Shown: piece after piece, positions 14,888 through 23,105 of the stretch
Numbering within the stretch: position 1 is the first letter of the stretch
Layout: every line of letters begins with the position of its first letter
Assembly (NCBI GenBank): GCA_937982505.1
Contig: CALJLV010000059.1
Coordinates: 1 to 41,548, forward strand
Direction of reading: 5' to 3'
Length of the DNA: 41,548 nucleotides
Origin: an uncultured Desulfobacteraceae bacterium
Lineage (GTDB): Bacteria; Desulfobacterota; Desulfobacteria; Desulfobacterales; UBA2174
Made by a program: the position numbers and the translations under genes
Notes under the pieces: generated by a model
Told to the model about the DNA's origin: nothing
What the model saw: the letters and a program-made list of their open reading frames with translations, nothing else
Databases searched by the model: none

Positions 14888-16321
14888 TCAGGCCGGCCCC
14901 AGTTTGCGGGCCAGCAGCTCGCGGATCACCTTGGGATTGGCCTTGCCTCCCGAGGCCTGCATCACCTGGCCGATGAGGAAACCCAAGGCCTTGCCCTGAC
15001 CGGCCTGGAAATCCGCCACGGCCGCCGGCTGGGCCGCCAGAACCCCTTCAACGAGCCGATCAAGGGCTTCCGGATCGGAGACCTGGTCGAAGCCGCGCTC
15101 CCGAACGATGGCCTCCGGGCTCTGGTCGCTGTCGAAGAGTCGGGCCAGGACCTCGCGCGCCGCGCCGGCGTTGACCCGGTCCTGGGCCAGCAGGCGCAGC
15201 AGGGCGGCCAGGCGGGCCGGGGGCACCGGTGAGGTGTCCAGGTCCAGACCCCGGGACTTGAGGGCCGGCAGCACCTGGGTGGTCAGCCAGTGCATGGCCA
15301 TGCGCGGAGCGATCTCCTGGTCGACAAGGGCCTCGAAGTAGCCGGCCATTTCCGGATCGGCGCTCAAAAAGGCCGCCTCTTCGGCGCTCATGCCGTGCTG
15401 GGCCACGAAGCGCTCGGCCCGGGCGGCGGGCATTTCCGGCAGGCGGGCGCAGAGCTGGTCGATCCAGGCGGGCGTCAGTTCGATGACCGGGACCGTGGGA
15501 TCCGGCACGCAGGGGCCCTCGAACTTGGCGCGCATGGGGACGGTGGCCTTTTTTTCCGGGTCCCACAGGCGGGTGTGCAGGACGACGGCCTCGCCGGCCC
15601 GGACCGCCGCGCTCTGGCGGGCGATCTCGTGGGCGATGGCGTCGCCCACGTGGCGGACGGAGTTCATGTTCTTGACCTCCACCTTGGTGTTCATCTCCTG
15701 GCTGCCCGCCGGGCGGATGGAGATGTTGGCGTCCACCCGCATGGTGCCGTTGTCCATGCTGCACTCGGAGGCCCCCACATAGCGCACCTGGGTGCGCAGG
15801 GCCTTGAGAAACTCCATGGCGTCGTGGGGCGAGCGGAAGTCGGGTTCGGTGACAATCTCCACCAGCGGCGCCCCGGCCCGGTTGAAGTCCACCAGGCTGA
15901 TGGGCAGGCGCCCCTCCATCTCGTGCACCAGTTTGGCCACATCCTCTTCCATGTGGATGTGGTGGAGGCGCAGCCGTCGGGGCTGCCCGTCTTCGCCCAG
16001 GACGTCGATCCCGCCGCCGCGCGACAGGGGCTGGTGGGCCTGGGAGAGCTGATAGCCCTTGGGCAGGTCCGGATAGTAGTAGACCTTCTGGTCGAAGGCG
16101 CTCACCGGCTGCAGTTCGGCTCCCAGCCCCAGGCAGAGCAGGGCCGCCTTTTCCAGGGCCTGCCCGCTCAGGCGGGGGACCGCCCCGGGATACCACAGAC
16201 AGGTGGGGCAGACGTTGCGGTTGGGTGGATCGCCGGGGCGGTTGGGGCAATCGCAGAACATCTTGGTGGCGCAGTTGAGCGCCACGTGGATTTCCAGGCC
16301 GATGACCGCTTCGAATTCCAT
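14888..16321 (-). CDS. gatB: Asp/Glu-tRNA amidotransferase subunit B
   Basis: GatB binds the misacylated tRNA, phosphorylates the Asp or Glu side chain and receives ammonia. The 477-residue protein has the full cradle and tail (YqeY-like) domains. The Mg/ATP site residues are present (G-L-E-I-H near the start, H-M-E-E-D, and P-L-V-E-I-V). The zinc cysteines F-C-D-C and C-P-T-C are present, and the tail ends A-L-G-F-L-I-G-Q-V-M-Q-A-S-G-G-K-A-N-P. One oddity: the normally invariant Y-R-Y-F-P-E-P-D segment is replaced by G-P-C-V-P-D-P-T. The ATG at 16321 overlaps the gatA stop by one base (TGATG) and has an AGGGGAG ribosome site; a GTG lies one codon earlier. Confidence 0.93.
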   Translation of the reverse strand: MEFEAVIGLEIHVALNCATKMFCDCPNRPGDPPNRNVCPTCLWYPGAVPRLSGQALEKAALLCLGLGAELQPVSAFDQKVYYYPDLPKGYQLSQAHQPLSRGGGIDVLGEDGQPRRLRLHHIHMEEDVAKLVHEMEGRLPISLVDFNRAGAPLVEIVTEPDFRSPHDAMEFLKALRTQVRYVGASECSMDNGTMRVDANISIRPAGSQEMNTKVEVKNMNSVRHVGDAIAHEIARQSAAVRAGEAVVLHTRLWDPEKKATVPMRAKFEGPCVPDPTVPVIELTPAWIDQLCARLPEMPAARAERFVAQHGMSAEEAAFLSADPEMAGYFEALVDQEIAPRMAMHWLTTQVLPALKSRGLDLDTSPVPPARLAALLRLLAQDRVNAGAAREVLARLFDSDQSPEAIVRERGFDQVSDPEALDRLVEGVLAAQPAAVADFQAGQGKALGFLIGQVMQASGGKANPKVIRELLARKLGPA

Positions 16322-17523
16322 CACCGCTCCCCTTTCCCGTCCAGCGCCATCAGATACTGGCCCAGGTCCAGCAGGCGTCCGTCGCCGCGCCGCGCGGCCG
16401 TCAATTGGAGCCCGCCCCCTGCCGATCCCGACGCCGGCGGCAGAACCAGGGCCGGCTGGCCGGTGACGTTGGCAAAGAGCAGGGGCGCCAGTTCCGCATA
16501 GGTCCCGGCCAAGGAGAGGCCGTCACCGGCCACGGTTCCGCTGTCGGCCGGCAGGGCCAGCACATCGACCTGGGCCGCCAAGCGGTCCATGGCCGCCTTG
16601 AGCCGGGCGCGGATGCGGCAGGCGTCCTCGAAGGCCGAGTAGCGCTCGAACTGAAAAAAGGCGCCCTGGAACAGATAGCGCTTGACCAGGGGACCGAAGG
16701 CCGCGGCCCGCGATCGCAGGTACATTTCGTTCCAGTTTCTGGCACCGGAGGCGCGGCGGCCGTAGCGCACCCCATCGTAGCGCCCGGCGCAGGAAGAGGC
16801 CTCCACCGATCCGACGATGCGGTGCACCAGGGCAAAGCGCGCAAATTCGGGAAAGGGCAGCTCGCGCAGGGCGAACCCGGCTTCCTCGAGGACGCTCAGC
16901 CGCGCGCGGAAGGCTTCGGCCTGGCCCCGGGACAGACCTTCCAGGGCCTCGGGAAGGACCCCGATGGTGGTGCAGCACGGATCGATGGCGCGGGGCGCCA
17001 GATCCGGCGCCGCCTCCAGGGGCATGGAAAAATCCAGGTCGTCCGGCCCGGCGATAACCTCCAGAACGCGACGCAGCTCCGCGATGGCGGATGCCAGCAG
17101 GCCGATGGCCTCCATGGACGGGATCAGTCCCGTCAATCCCAGGCGCGACACGAGACCATGGCTCGGCTTGAATCCGCAGACCCCGGCGCGGAGCGCCGCC
17201 CGGCGGGCTTCGCCGGCCAGGTCCAGCACCAGCTCGGCATCCGCCAGCCCCTGGACAAGGGCCGCCGCGGCCCGACTCGCCCCCAGGCCGAAGCCGAATT
17301 CGCTCATCGCCGTGGTCCCGCAAAGATGGGCGCCGGCCTCACGCAGCCGGTGGATCACGGTGGCGTCCTCCAGGGCTTTGAAATCGGCCAGGGCGGCCGA
17401 CCCGGCCTCGGCGGGCCATCCGGCCACCGACAGGTTCGGCTGCACCGCGACGCGCAATCCTTCCAGGGGGCCCTGCGCCGCGGTCCGGGTGTGCGGATTC
17501 AGATGGGAAAAGGGATCATCCAT
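16321..17523 (-). CDS. GatA-like amidase homologue lacking catalytic residues
   Basis: In gatA position (after aspS-gatC, before gatB) and clearly homologous to GatA: E-A-S-S-C-A-G-R-Y-D-G-V-R-Y-G and L-V-K-R-Y-L-F-Q-G-A match the tRNA- and GatB-facing part. At 400 residues it is about 85 shorter than usual and lacks the N-terminal helices. The amidase triad is absent. The catalytic Lys (I-K-D-N in GatA) is Gln28 (V-Q-P-N). The Gly/Ser loop with the cis-Ser is gone. The nucleophile Ser of G-S-D-T-G-G-S aligns without gaps to Glu105 in L-D-L-A-G-E. It cannot be a glutaminase by the known mechanism, yet it is intact and in an operon with overlapping starts. A structural subunit, or a complex fed by free ammonia or another glutaminase, is inference. 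Confidence 0.85.
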   Translation of the reverse strand: MDDPFSHLNPHTRTAAQGPLEGLRVAVQPNLSVAGWPAEAGSAALADFKALEDATVIHRLREAGAHLCGTTAMSEFGFGLGASRAAAALVQGLADAELVLDLAGEARRAALRAGVCGFKPSHGLVSRLGLTGLIPSMEAIGLLASAIAELRRVLEVIAGPDDLDFSMPLEAAPDLAPRAIDPCCTTIGVLPEALEGLSRGQAEAFRARLSVLEEAGFALRELPFPEFARFALVHRIVGSVEASSCAGRYDGVRYGRRASGARNWNEMYLRSRAAAFGPLVKRYLFQGAFFQFERYSAFEDACRIRARLKAAMDRLAAQVDVLALPADSGTVAGDGLSLAGTYAELAPLLFANVTGQPALVLPPASGSAGGGLQLTAARRGDGRLLDLGQYLMALDGKGER

Positions 17524-17538
17524 GGACAGGTCGCTTTC

Positions 17539-19653
17539 TTATTCCAAAATGGAGGCCACTTTGAAGTAATCGCCCTTGGTGGCCGGCGCGCTGGCGAGCA
17601 GCCGGCCGTTGTCGGCCAGGGGCGAGGGCCGGGCCGTGGTGCCCGGACGCAGGCGGTTGGCCACCGGGACCACGCGGTAAGCGGGCGCCTCGTGGCCCGC
17701 ATGTTCGGCGGCCAGGGCGGCCAGCCGCTCGGCCTCGGCCAGCACCTCCGCCATGCGGGGGCGCTCTTCAGGGGCGAGGCCGATGCGCGAGACCCAGCCG
17801 ATGCGGTCGACCGGATCGCTTTTCCGGTCGTCGCCGGGCAGTGCCTCCCGGCCGCCCGGATTCAACAGGTCCAGTTCGGCCAGCTGCTGGCGCGCCACCG
17901 CCGAGGGGGCCCCGGTGAGGGGGCAGGCCGCCGAACGGTTCTTGGGAAAGGCGATCACTTCGCGGATCGACGGGGTCTTGAGGATCATCGACACGGTGCG
18001 GTCCATGCCCAGGGCCAGCCCGCCGTGGGGAGGGGCCCCGAAATCGAAGGCCCGCAGGAAAAAACCGAACTTTTCCCGGGTTTCATCCTCGCTCAGGCCC
18101 AGGGCGGCGAAGATCCGCCGCTGCACCTCCCGGTCGTTGATGCGGATCGAGCCGCCGCCCAGCTCCTCGCCGTTGACCACCAGGTCGTAGGACCGCGACC
18201 GCAGGGCCAGAAGATCCTCGATGTCCGCGGGATCGAAGTCGGTGCGGTCCGGGGCGGTGAACGGATGGTGGCTGGAGGTGACCCCGCCCTCCTCGGTGGG
18301 TTCGAAAAGCGGAAATTCGGTGATCCAGATCGGACAGTAGCGGTCGGCCGGGATCAGCTCTAGCCGGCGGGCCAGATGGAGGCGCAGTTGTCCCAGGGCC
18401 GACACCACCACCGCGCGAGAAGGGTCGGCCACCATGATGAGCACGTCCCCGTCGGCGGCCTCGAAGCGCTGGCGCAGCCCGTCTAGCTCGGCGGGGCTGA
18501 AATACTGGACGATGTTGGACTCGAAGGTGCCGCCCGCAACGCGCATCCAGGTCATCCCCTTGGCGCCGAAGCCGGGGGCGATCTCCCTGGCGTATTCGTT
18601 CTGGAGCACGTTCTTGCTCAGTTTGGCGGACTGCCCCCGGAGGTTGATCCCCTTGATGCACCCGCCGCGCTGGAGGATCTGGCGAAAGATGGCGTAGCGG
18701 GTGTCGCGGAACAGATCCGTCACGTCCACGAAGCGCAGGTCGAAGCGCAGGTCCGGCCGGTCCGAGCCGGTGGTCTCCATGGCCTCGGTCCAGGTCAGGC
18801 GGGCGAAGGGTCTTGGCAGCTGAATCCCCCCCAGGGCGAACATGCGCGCCGCCAGCTCCTCGATCAGCGCGTAGATGAATTCCTCGTCGATAAAGGAGGC
18901 CTCCAGGTCGAGCTGGGTGAATTCCGGCTGCCGGTTGGGCCGCAGGTCTTCGTCGCGAAAGCAGCGTGCCAGCTGAAAGTAGCGCTCCATCCCGCCGATC
19001 ATCAGCAGCTGCTTGAAGAGCTGGGGCGACTGGGGCAGGGCGTAGAAACTGCGCGGATGCACCCGGCTGGGCACCAGGTAGTCGCGGGCCCCCTCCGGGG
19101 TGCTCATGGTGAGCACCGGGGTTTCGACCTCCACGAAACCGTGGGCGTCGAGGAACTGGCGCACGCACTGGAAGATGCGGTGGCGCAGGATCAGATGATC
19201 GCGCATGGAGGGCCGCCGCAGATCGAGATAGCGGTACTGGAGGCGCAGGTCCTCGGCCGCCGGTTCGGCCCCGCCGGCGGCGCCGGCCACCATGGCCTTT
19301 TCCGAAACAGAGAAGGGCAGCGGCTCGGATGCGGCCAGGACGGTCAGTTCCGCAACCAAAACTTCGATGAGGCCGGTTTCGAGGTGGGGATTTTCGGTGC
19401 CCGGCAGGCGCCGGCGCACTTCGCCGCTCACCACGATGCAGTACTCGGCGCGCAGTTCGGCCGCCCGCCGGCAGAGGGCGTCGGAGGCCGCCTCCGGACT
19501 GAACACGATCTGCACGATGCCGCTGCGGTCGCGCAGGTGCACGAAGAGCAGGCCGCCGTGGTCCCGGTAGGCGTCCACCCACCCGGCCAGCGAAACGCGG
19601 CGGCCGACATCCGCCGGGGTCAGTTGTCCGCAGAAAAGGCGTTGGGAAAACAT
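17539..19653 (-). CDS. aspS: Aspartyl-tRNA synthetase fused to GatC
   Basis: Residues 1 to about 600 are a complete bacterial-type class II AspRS: N-terminal OB fold, catalytic core with the GAD insertion (motif 2 F-R-D-E-D-L-R and motif 3 G-L-A-L-G-M-D-R). After a linker near 600-614, residues 615-704 are a GatC: D-R-I-G-W-V-S-R-I-G-L-A-P-E-E-R at the start, V-x-P-V-A-N-R-L-R-P in the middle and Y-F-K-V-A-S-I-L-E at the end. His32 (R-D-H-G-G) and Gly85 occupy positions where non-discriminating AspRS enzymes have His and Gly and the E. coli enzyme has Leu and Lys. It should therefore also make Asp-tRNA(Asn) and hand it to GatB. No separate gatC lies nearby. The gatA-like gene starts 15 bases downstream. 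Confidence 0.94.
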   Translation of the reverse strand: MFSQRLFCGQLTPADVGRRVSLAGWVDAYRDHGGLLFVHLRDRSGIVQIVFSPEAASDALCRRAAELRAEYCIVVSGEVRRRLPGTENPHLETGLIEVLVAELTVLAASEPLPFSVSEKAMVAGAAGGAEPAAEDLRLQYRYLDLRRPSMRDHLILRHRIFQCVRQFLDAHGFVEVETPVLTMSTPEGARDYLVPSRVHPRSFYALPQSPQLFKQLLMIGGMERYFQLARCFRDEDLRPNRQPEFTQLDLEASFIDEEFIYALIEELAARMFALGGIQLPRPFARLTWTEAMETTGSDRPDLRFDLRFVDVTDLFRDTRYAIFRQILQRGGCIKGINLRGQSAKLSKNVLQNEYAREIAPGFGAKGMTWMRVAGGTFESNIVQYFSPAELDGLRQRFEAADGDVLIMVADPSRAVVVSALGQLRLHLARRLELIPADRYCPIWITEFPLFEPTEEGGVTSSHHPFTAPDRTDFDPADIEDLLALRSRSYDLVVNGEELGGGSIRINDREVQRRIFAALGLSEDETREKFGFFLRAFDFGAPPHGGLALGMDRTVSMILKTPSIREVIAFPKNRSAACPLTGAPSAVARQQLAELDLLNPGGREALPGDDRKSDPVDRIGWVSRIGLAPEERPRMAEVLAEAERLAALAAEHAGHEAPAYRVVPVANRLRPGTTARPSPLADNGRLLASAPATKGDYFKVASILE

Positions 19654-20102
19654 GGCCGAGGTCCCTTTCCGATGGGTTGCCGAACGGCTGAATTTCAGCA
19701 GGGATCACAGGTTCAAACCGCGGCAGGGTAGCAAAGGGAAGGCCGTATTGCAAGATGCGCCGCCTCGGGCCAGCGATTCCAGGCCCTTGACCGGAAAGCT
19801 GCGGTTGTTAGCGGGACTGATGGGCGCAGAGGGGGCATGGCGGCGTTGACACTCGGGGCTGGAGTGCCGCGTGAAGTCTCCTGGAGGCGTCACGCAAAGA
19901 CTTGAAATGATCGCGAGCAAGCCACCGGTGCCGGCTCCCCCCAAAGCGCGAAGACGGCCCCGCTGCCGGAGGCGCCCCCTGAACGGGGGCGCCTCCCGCG
20001 GATGGCCGGCCGCCGCGTCCCGGGCCACGGCGGCCGATGCCTTGCACCGATGTGCTGCCCGGGGATCCGAGCGGGCCGCTGGCAGGTCCCGCCGGCCCGG
20101 GA
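19654..20102. other. Intergenic gap between aspS and katG
   Basis: About 450 bases with no gene I can support; short open frames here have no recognisable protein similarity. It holds the region upstream of aspS, a short hairpin at 19869-19895 (arms GCGTGA and TCACGC with an inner CTCC/GGAG pair), and the strong katG-side hairpin at 19968-19996. A small RNA cannot be excluded, but I see no specific sign of one. Confidence 0.5.
19968..19996 (-). terminator. Hairpin downstream of katG
   Basis: A perfect 12-bp stem (19968-19979 with 19985-19996, GGAGGCGCCCCC and its complement) closes a five-base loop about 106 bases past the katG stop. No T run follows on the minus strand, so termination is plausible but not textbook. 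Confidence 0.55.
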
Positions 20103-22301
20103 TCAGGCAATGTCGAAGCGGTCCAGGTTCATGACCTTGTTCCACGCCGCCACGAAGTCGTTGACAAACTTTTCTTGGGAATCCTGGCAAGCGTAAACTT
20201 CCGCCAGCGCCCGAAGCTGGGAGTTGGCGCCGAAGATGAGGTCCACCCGGGTGCCGGTCCACTGAAGCGCTCCGCTCTGGCGATCGCGGCCCTCGAACAC
20301 GTCCGCGTCTGGCGACGTCGGCTTCCACTCCGTGCCCATGTCGAGCAGATTCACGAAAAAGTCGTGGGTCAGCGCCTCCGGTCGGCGGGTAAAGACGCCG
20401 TGGGGGGACTGTCCGAAGTTGGCATTCAGGACGCGCAGGCCGCCAACCAGAACCGTCATTTCCGGAGCGGTCAGGGTCAGCAGCTGGGCCTTGTCCACCA
20501 GCAGTTCCTCGGCCGTCACGGCGTACTGGGTTTTCTGGTAGTTGCGGAACCCGTCGGCCTTCGGTTCAAGGACGGCAAACGCGTCCACGTCGGTTTGCTC
20601 CGGGGCGGCATCCGTGCGCCCCGGGGTGAAGGGAACGGTCACATCATGGCCGGCCTTCCTGGCCGCCTCCTCGACGCCGGCGCAGCCGCCCAGCACGATC
20701 AGGTCGGCCAGGGAGACCTTCTTGCCGCCCGATTGCGCCTCGTTGAACGCCTTGCGGAGGCCTTCAAGAGCCTGCAGAACCTTCTGCAGCCGGGCCGGCT
20801 GGTTGACTTCCCAATCCTTTTGCGGGGCTAGGCGGATGCGCGCCCCGTTAGCCCCGCCGCGCATGTCGGAGCCGCGGAAGGTGGAGGCCGACGCCCAGGC
20901 CGTCGAGACCAGTTCCGGAATGGACAGACCGGCGGCCAGGATCTTGCCTTTGAGGGCGGCGATGTCCTGTTCGTCGATGAGCGCATGATCCACGGCGGGC
21001 ACCGGGTCCTGCCAGATCAGCTCTTCGGCCGGGACCTCCGGGCCGAGATAACGCGAACGCGGGCCCATGTCGCGGTGGGTCAGCTTGAACCAGGCCCGGG
21101 CAAAGGCGTCGGCAAACGCCTCGGGGGCCTCCAGATAACCTCGGGCAATCTTTTCGTAAACCGGATCGAATTTGAGGGAAAGGTCGGCCGTGGTCATCAT
21201 GGGACGGCGTTTCTTGGATGGATCATGGGCATCGACGACCATGTCCTCCTCATCCACATCCTTTGCCAGCCATATATAGGCCCCTGCCGGACTCTTGAGC
21301 AGCTCCCACTCGTACTTGAACAGCACCTTGAGATACCCCATGTCCCACTGGGTCGGATTGGGCTTCCAGGCGCCCTCCAGGCCGCTGCTGATCGTGTCGC
21401 CGCCCTTGCCGCTGCCGAAGCTGCTCTGCCAGCCGAGCCCCTGCGCCTGGATGGGGGCGGCCTCGGGCTCGGGCCCCACATGGGTTGCCGGGCCGGCGCC
21501 ATGGCATTTGCCGAAGGTATGCCCACCGGCGACCAGGGCCACGGTCTCTTCGTCATTCATGGCCATCCGGGCGAAGGTCTCGCGGACATCGCGGGCCGAT
21601 TCCGCGGGAATGGGCTGGCCGTCCGGGCCTTCCGGGTTGACGTAGATCAGCCCCATCTGCACGGCCGCCAGGGGGTTCTCCAGATCCCGCTCGCCGCTGT
21701 AGCGGCTCTTGGGCTTGTCGCTGGTGGCCAGCCACTCCTCTTCGGCCCCCCAGTAGATGTCCTCTTCCGGCTCCCAGATGTCCTCGCGCCCGCCGGCAAA
21801 GCCGAAGGTCTTGAAGCCCATCGACTCGAGGGCGCAGTTGCCGGCCAGGATCATCAGATCGGCCCAGGAAATCTTGCGGCCGTATTTCTGCTTGATGGGC
21901 CAGAGCAGACGGCGCGCCTTGTCCAGGTTGACGTTGTCCGGCCAGCTGTTCAGCGGCGCCAGGCGCTGATTGCCGGTCCCCGCCCCCCCGCGGCCGTCGC
22001 CCATGCGGTAGGTGCCGGCGCTGTGCCAGGCCATGCGGATGAGCAGCGGCCCGTAGTGGCCCCAATCGGCCGGCCACCACGCCTGCGAGTCGGTCATCAA
22101 GGCGTAGAGATCCTTCTTGACCACCGGCAGGTCGAGTTTCTTGAATTCCTCGGCGTAATTGAAGTCTTCGCCCATGGGATTGCTCAAACCGGAATGCTGG
22201 TGAAGTATCCTGAGGTTCAACTGATTGGGCCACCAGTCCCGATTCGAGGTGCCCCCGCCGACCGCGGATCCCATTACCGGGTTCTTGCGCGCTTCTTTCA
22301 T
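20103..22301 (-). CDS. katG: Catalase-peroxidase
   Basis: KatG breaks down hydrogen peroxide and has broad peroxidase activity; here it protects an apparently anaerobic organism from oxygen stress. The 732-residue protein has both the active and the degenerate haem domain. The distal site is Arg89, Trp92, His93 (R-M-A-W-H-S-A-G). The proximal His is 261 (G-G-H-T-F-G). The Trp-Tyr-Met adduct needed for catalase activity is intact as Trp92, Tyr220 and Met246. There is no signal peptide, so it is cytoplasmic. An AAGGAGA ribosome site precedes the ATG. The perR-like gene lies 117 bases upstream on the same strand, pointing to peroxide-responsive control. Confidence 0.98.
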   Translation of the reverse strand: MKEARKNPVMGSAVGGGTSNRDWWPNQLNLRILHQHSGLSNPMGEDFNYAEEFKKLDLPVVKKDLYALMTDSQAWWPADWGHYGPLLIRMAWHSAGTYRMGDGRGGAGTGNQRLAPLNSWPDNVNLDKARRLLWPIKQKYGRKISWADLMILAGNCALESMGFKTFGFAGGREDIWEPEEDIYWGAEEEWLATSDKPKSRYSGERDLENPLAAVQMGLIYVNPEGPDGQPIPAESARDVRETFARMAMNDEETVALVAGGHTFGKCHGAGPATHVGPEPEAAPIQAQGLGWQSSFGSGKGGDTISSGLEGAWKPNPTQWDMGYLKVLFKYEWELLKSPAGAYIWLAKDVDEEDMVVDAHDPSKKRRPMMTTADLSLKFDPVYEKIARGYLEAPEAFADAFARAWFKLTHRDMGPRSRYLGPEVPAEELIWQDPVPAVDHALIDEQDIAALKGKILAAGLSIPELVSTAWASASTFRGSDMRGGANGARIRLAPQKDWEVNQPARLQKVLQALEGLRKAFNEAQSGGKKVSLADLIVLGGCAGVEEAARKAGHDVTVPFTPGRTDAAPEQTDVDAFAVLEPKADGFRNYQKTQYAVTAEELLVDKAQLLTLTAPEMTVLVGGLRVLNANFGQSPHGVFTRRPEALTHDFFVNLLDMGTEWKPTSPDADVFEGRDRQSGALQWTGTRVDLIFGANSQLRALAEVYACQDSQEKFVNDFVAAWNKVMNLDRFDIA

Positions 22302-22418
22302 CGTCCTTCTCCTTTCGCTGTCTCAAGGGTGCATCGAGTGCCGCGACTGCGGCGCCCCCGTCGCGGGGCCTGACTGTCATTCGGAGAACCCTCTGCTGCA
22401 GTTTTTTTTAAAAACAGA

Positions 22419-22862
22419 TCAGACCGTATCTTCCGAACATTCTCCGCAAATCCCGAAAAAGTCCAAGCGATGGTTAAGAATTTTAAAATTGTTTTCCAGC
22501 GCCACCTCTTGGGTCATTTCATCCAGGCTCTCCAGATCCGGGTCAACGATTTTTTTGCATCGGATGCAGATGAGGTGGGGATGAGGGTAGGGCCTGTGCC
22601 CGTCGTATCGGTTGCTCCCGTCGGGAAACCCCAGTTCCAGGACCTCCCCGAGTGATTTGATCAACAGGATGTTTCTGTATACCGTGGCAAGGCTCATGGT
22701 GGGAAAGGCGTCCCTTATCCGGGCATGGATGGTTTCGACGCTGGGATGCCCCTCGCTCTTGGCAAGAATGTCAACGATCGCCATCCGTTGAGGGGTGATC
22801 TTGTGCCCGTGCTGGCGCAATTTTTCAATGATGGCCGCGAATCTCGTCCCGGGGTCCGGCAT
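22419..22862 (-). CDS. perR: Fur-family peroxide regulator (PerR type)
   Basis: A 147-residue Fur-family repressor: winged helix over about residues 15-85 (K-I-T-P-Q-R-M-A-I; S-L-A-T-V-Y-R-N) and a dimerisation domain. Metal ligands visible are H39, H46, D87, H94 and H96. A structural zinc site is formed by C99/C102 and C139/C142. Asp87 corresponds to Asp85 of B. subtilis PerR, where Fur proteins have Glu, and katG is the next gene. Both favour PerR over Fur. The likely effect is derepression of katG when peroxide oxidises a ligand histidine. It probably regulates itself through the palindrome in its promoter. Confidence 0.88.
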   Translation of the reverse strand: MPDPGTRFAAIIEKLRQHGHKITPQRMAIVDILAKSEGHPSVETIHARIRDAFPTMSLATVYRNILLIKSLGEVLELGFPDGSNRYDGHRPYPHPHLICIRCKKIVDPDLESLDEMTQEVALENNFKILNHRLDFFGICGECSEDTV

Positions 22863-22890
22863 GCAGCGCCTCTCGATCCTACTTGATATC

Positions 22891-22926
22891 TGTTATCATC
22901 TAACATAGATTTTTCTCTGTCGTCAA
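22891..22926 (-). promoter_or_regulatory. perR promoter with operator-like palindrome
   Basis: On the minus strand TTGACG (22926-22921) and TTAGAT (22903-22898) are 17 bases apart. The palindrome TGTTA-N5-TAACA at 22891-22905 overlaps the -10 element and start region, where a self-binding PerR dimer would block transcription. The surrounding sequence is AT-rich, unlike the flanks. Confidence 0.6.
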
Positions 22927-23033
22927 CACCTCAGTTCCGCTTCCCGCCGGCTGGAAAAACCCGCCATGCGAAAACCCGGGTGGCGATGGCGAGCTCCGCT
23001 GCCCGCGGCACCTGTCCGATCCAAATAGAGCGG

Positions 23034-23073
23034 CCCCGGATCCGTCCCTCTGAACTTTGTCCGGGATCCGGGG
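23034..23073 (-). terminator. Inverted repeat downstream of the liv/acyl-CoA synthetase operon
   Basis: Perfect 10-bp arms (CCCCGGATCC at 23034-23043 and its complement at 23064-23073) flank a 20-base loop, 33 bases past the synthetase stop. It may form the 3' end of the operon transcript; no T run is present. Confidence 0.4.
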
Positions 23074-23105
23074 CGGACCGCGCCGCAATCCTTTTTACAG
23101 GGAAT

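Noticed and set aside
19654..20102. tRNA or other structured RNA gene in the aspS-katG gap
   Set aside because: Only simple hairpins are visible; no cloverleaf, anticodon stem or known RNA motif was found.
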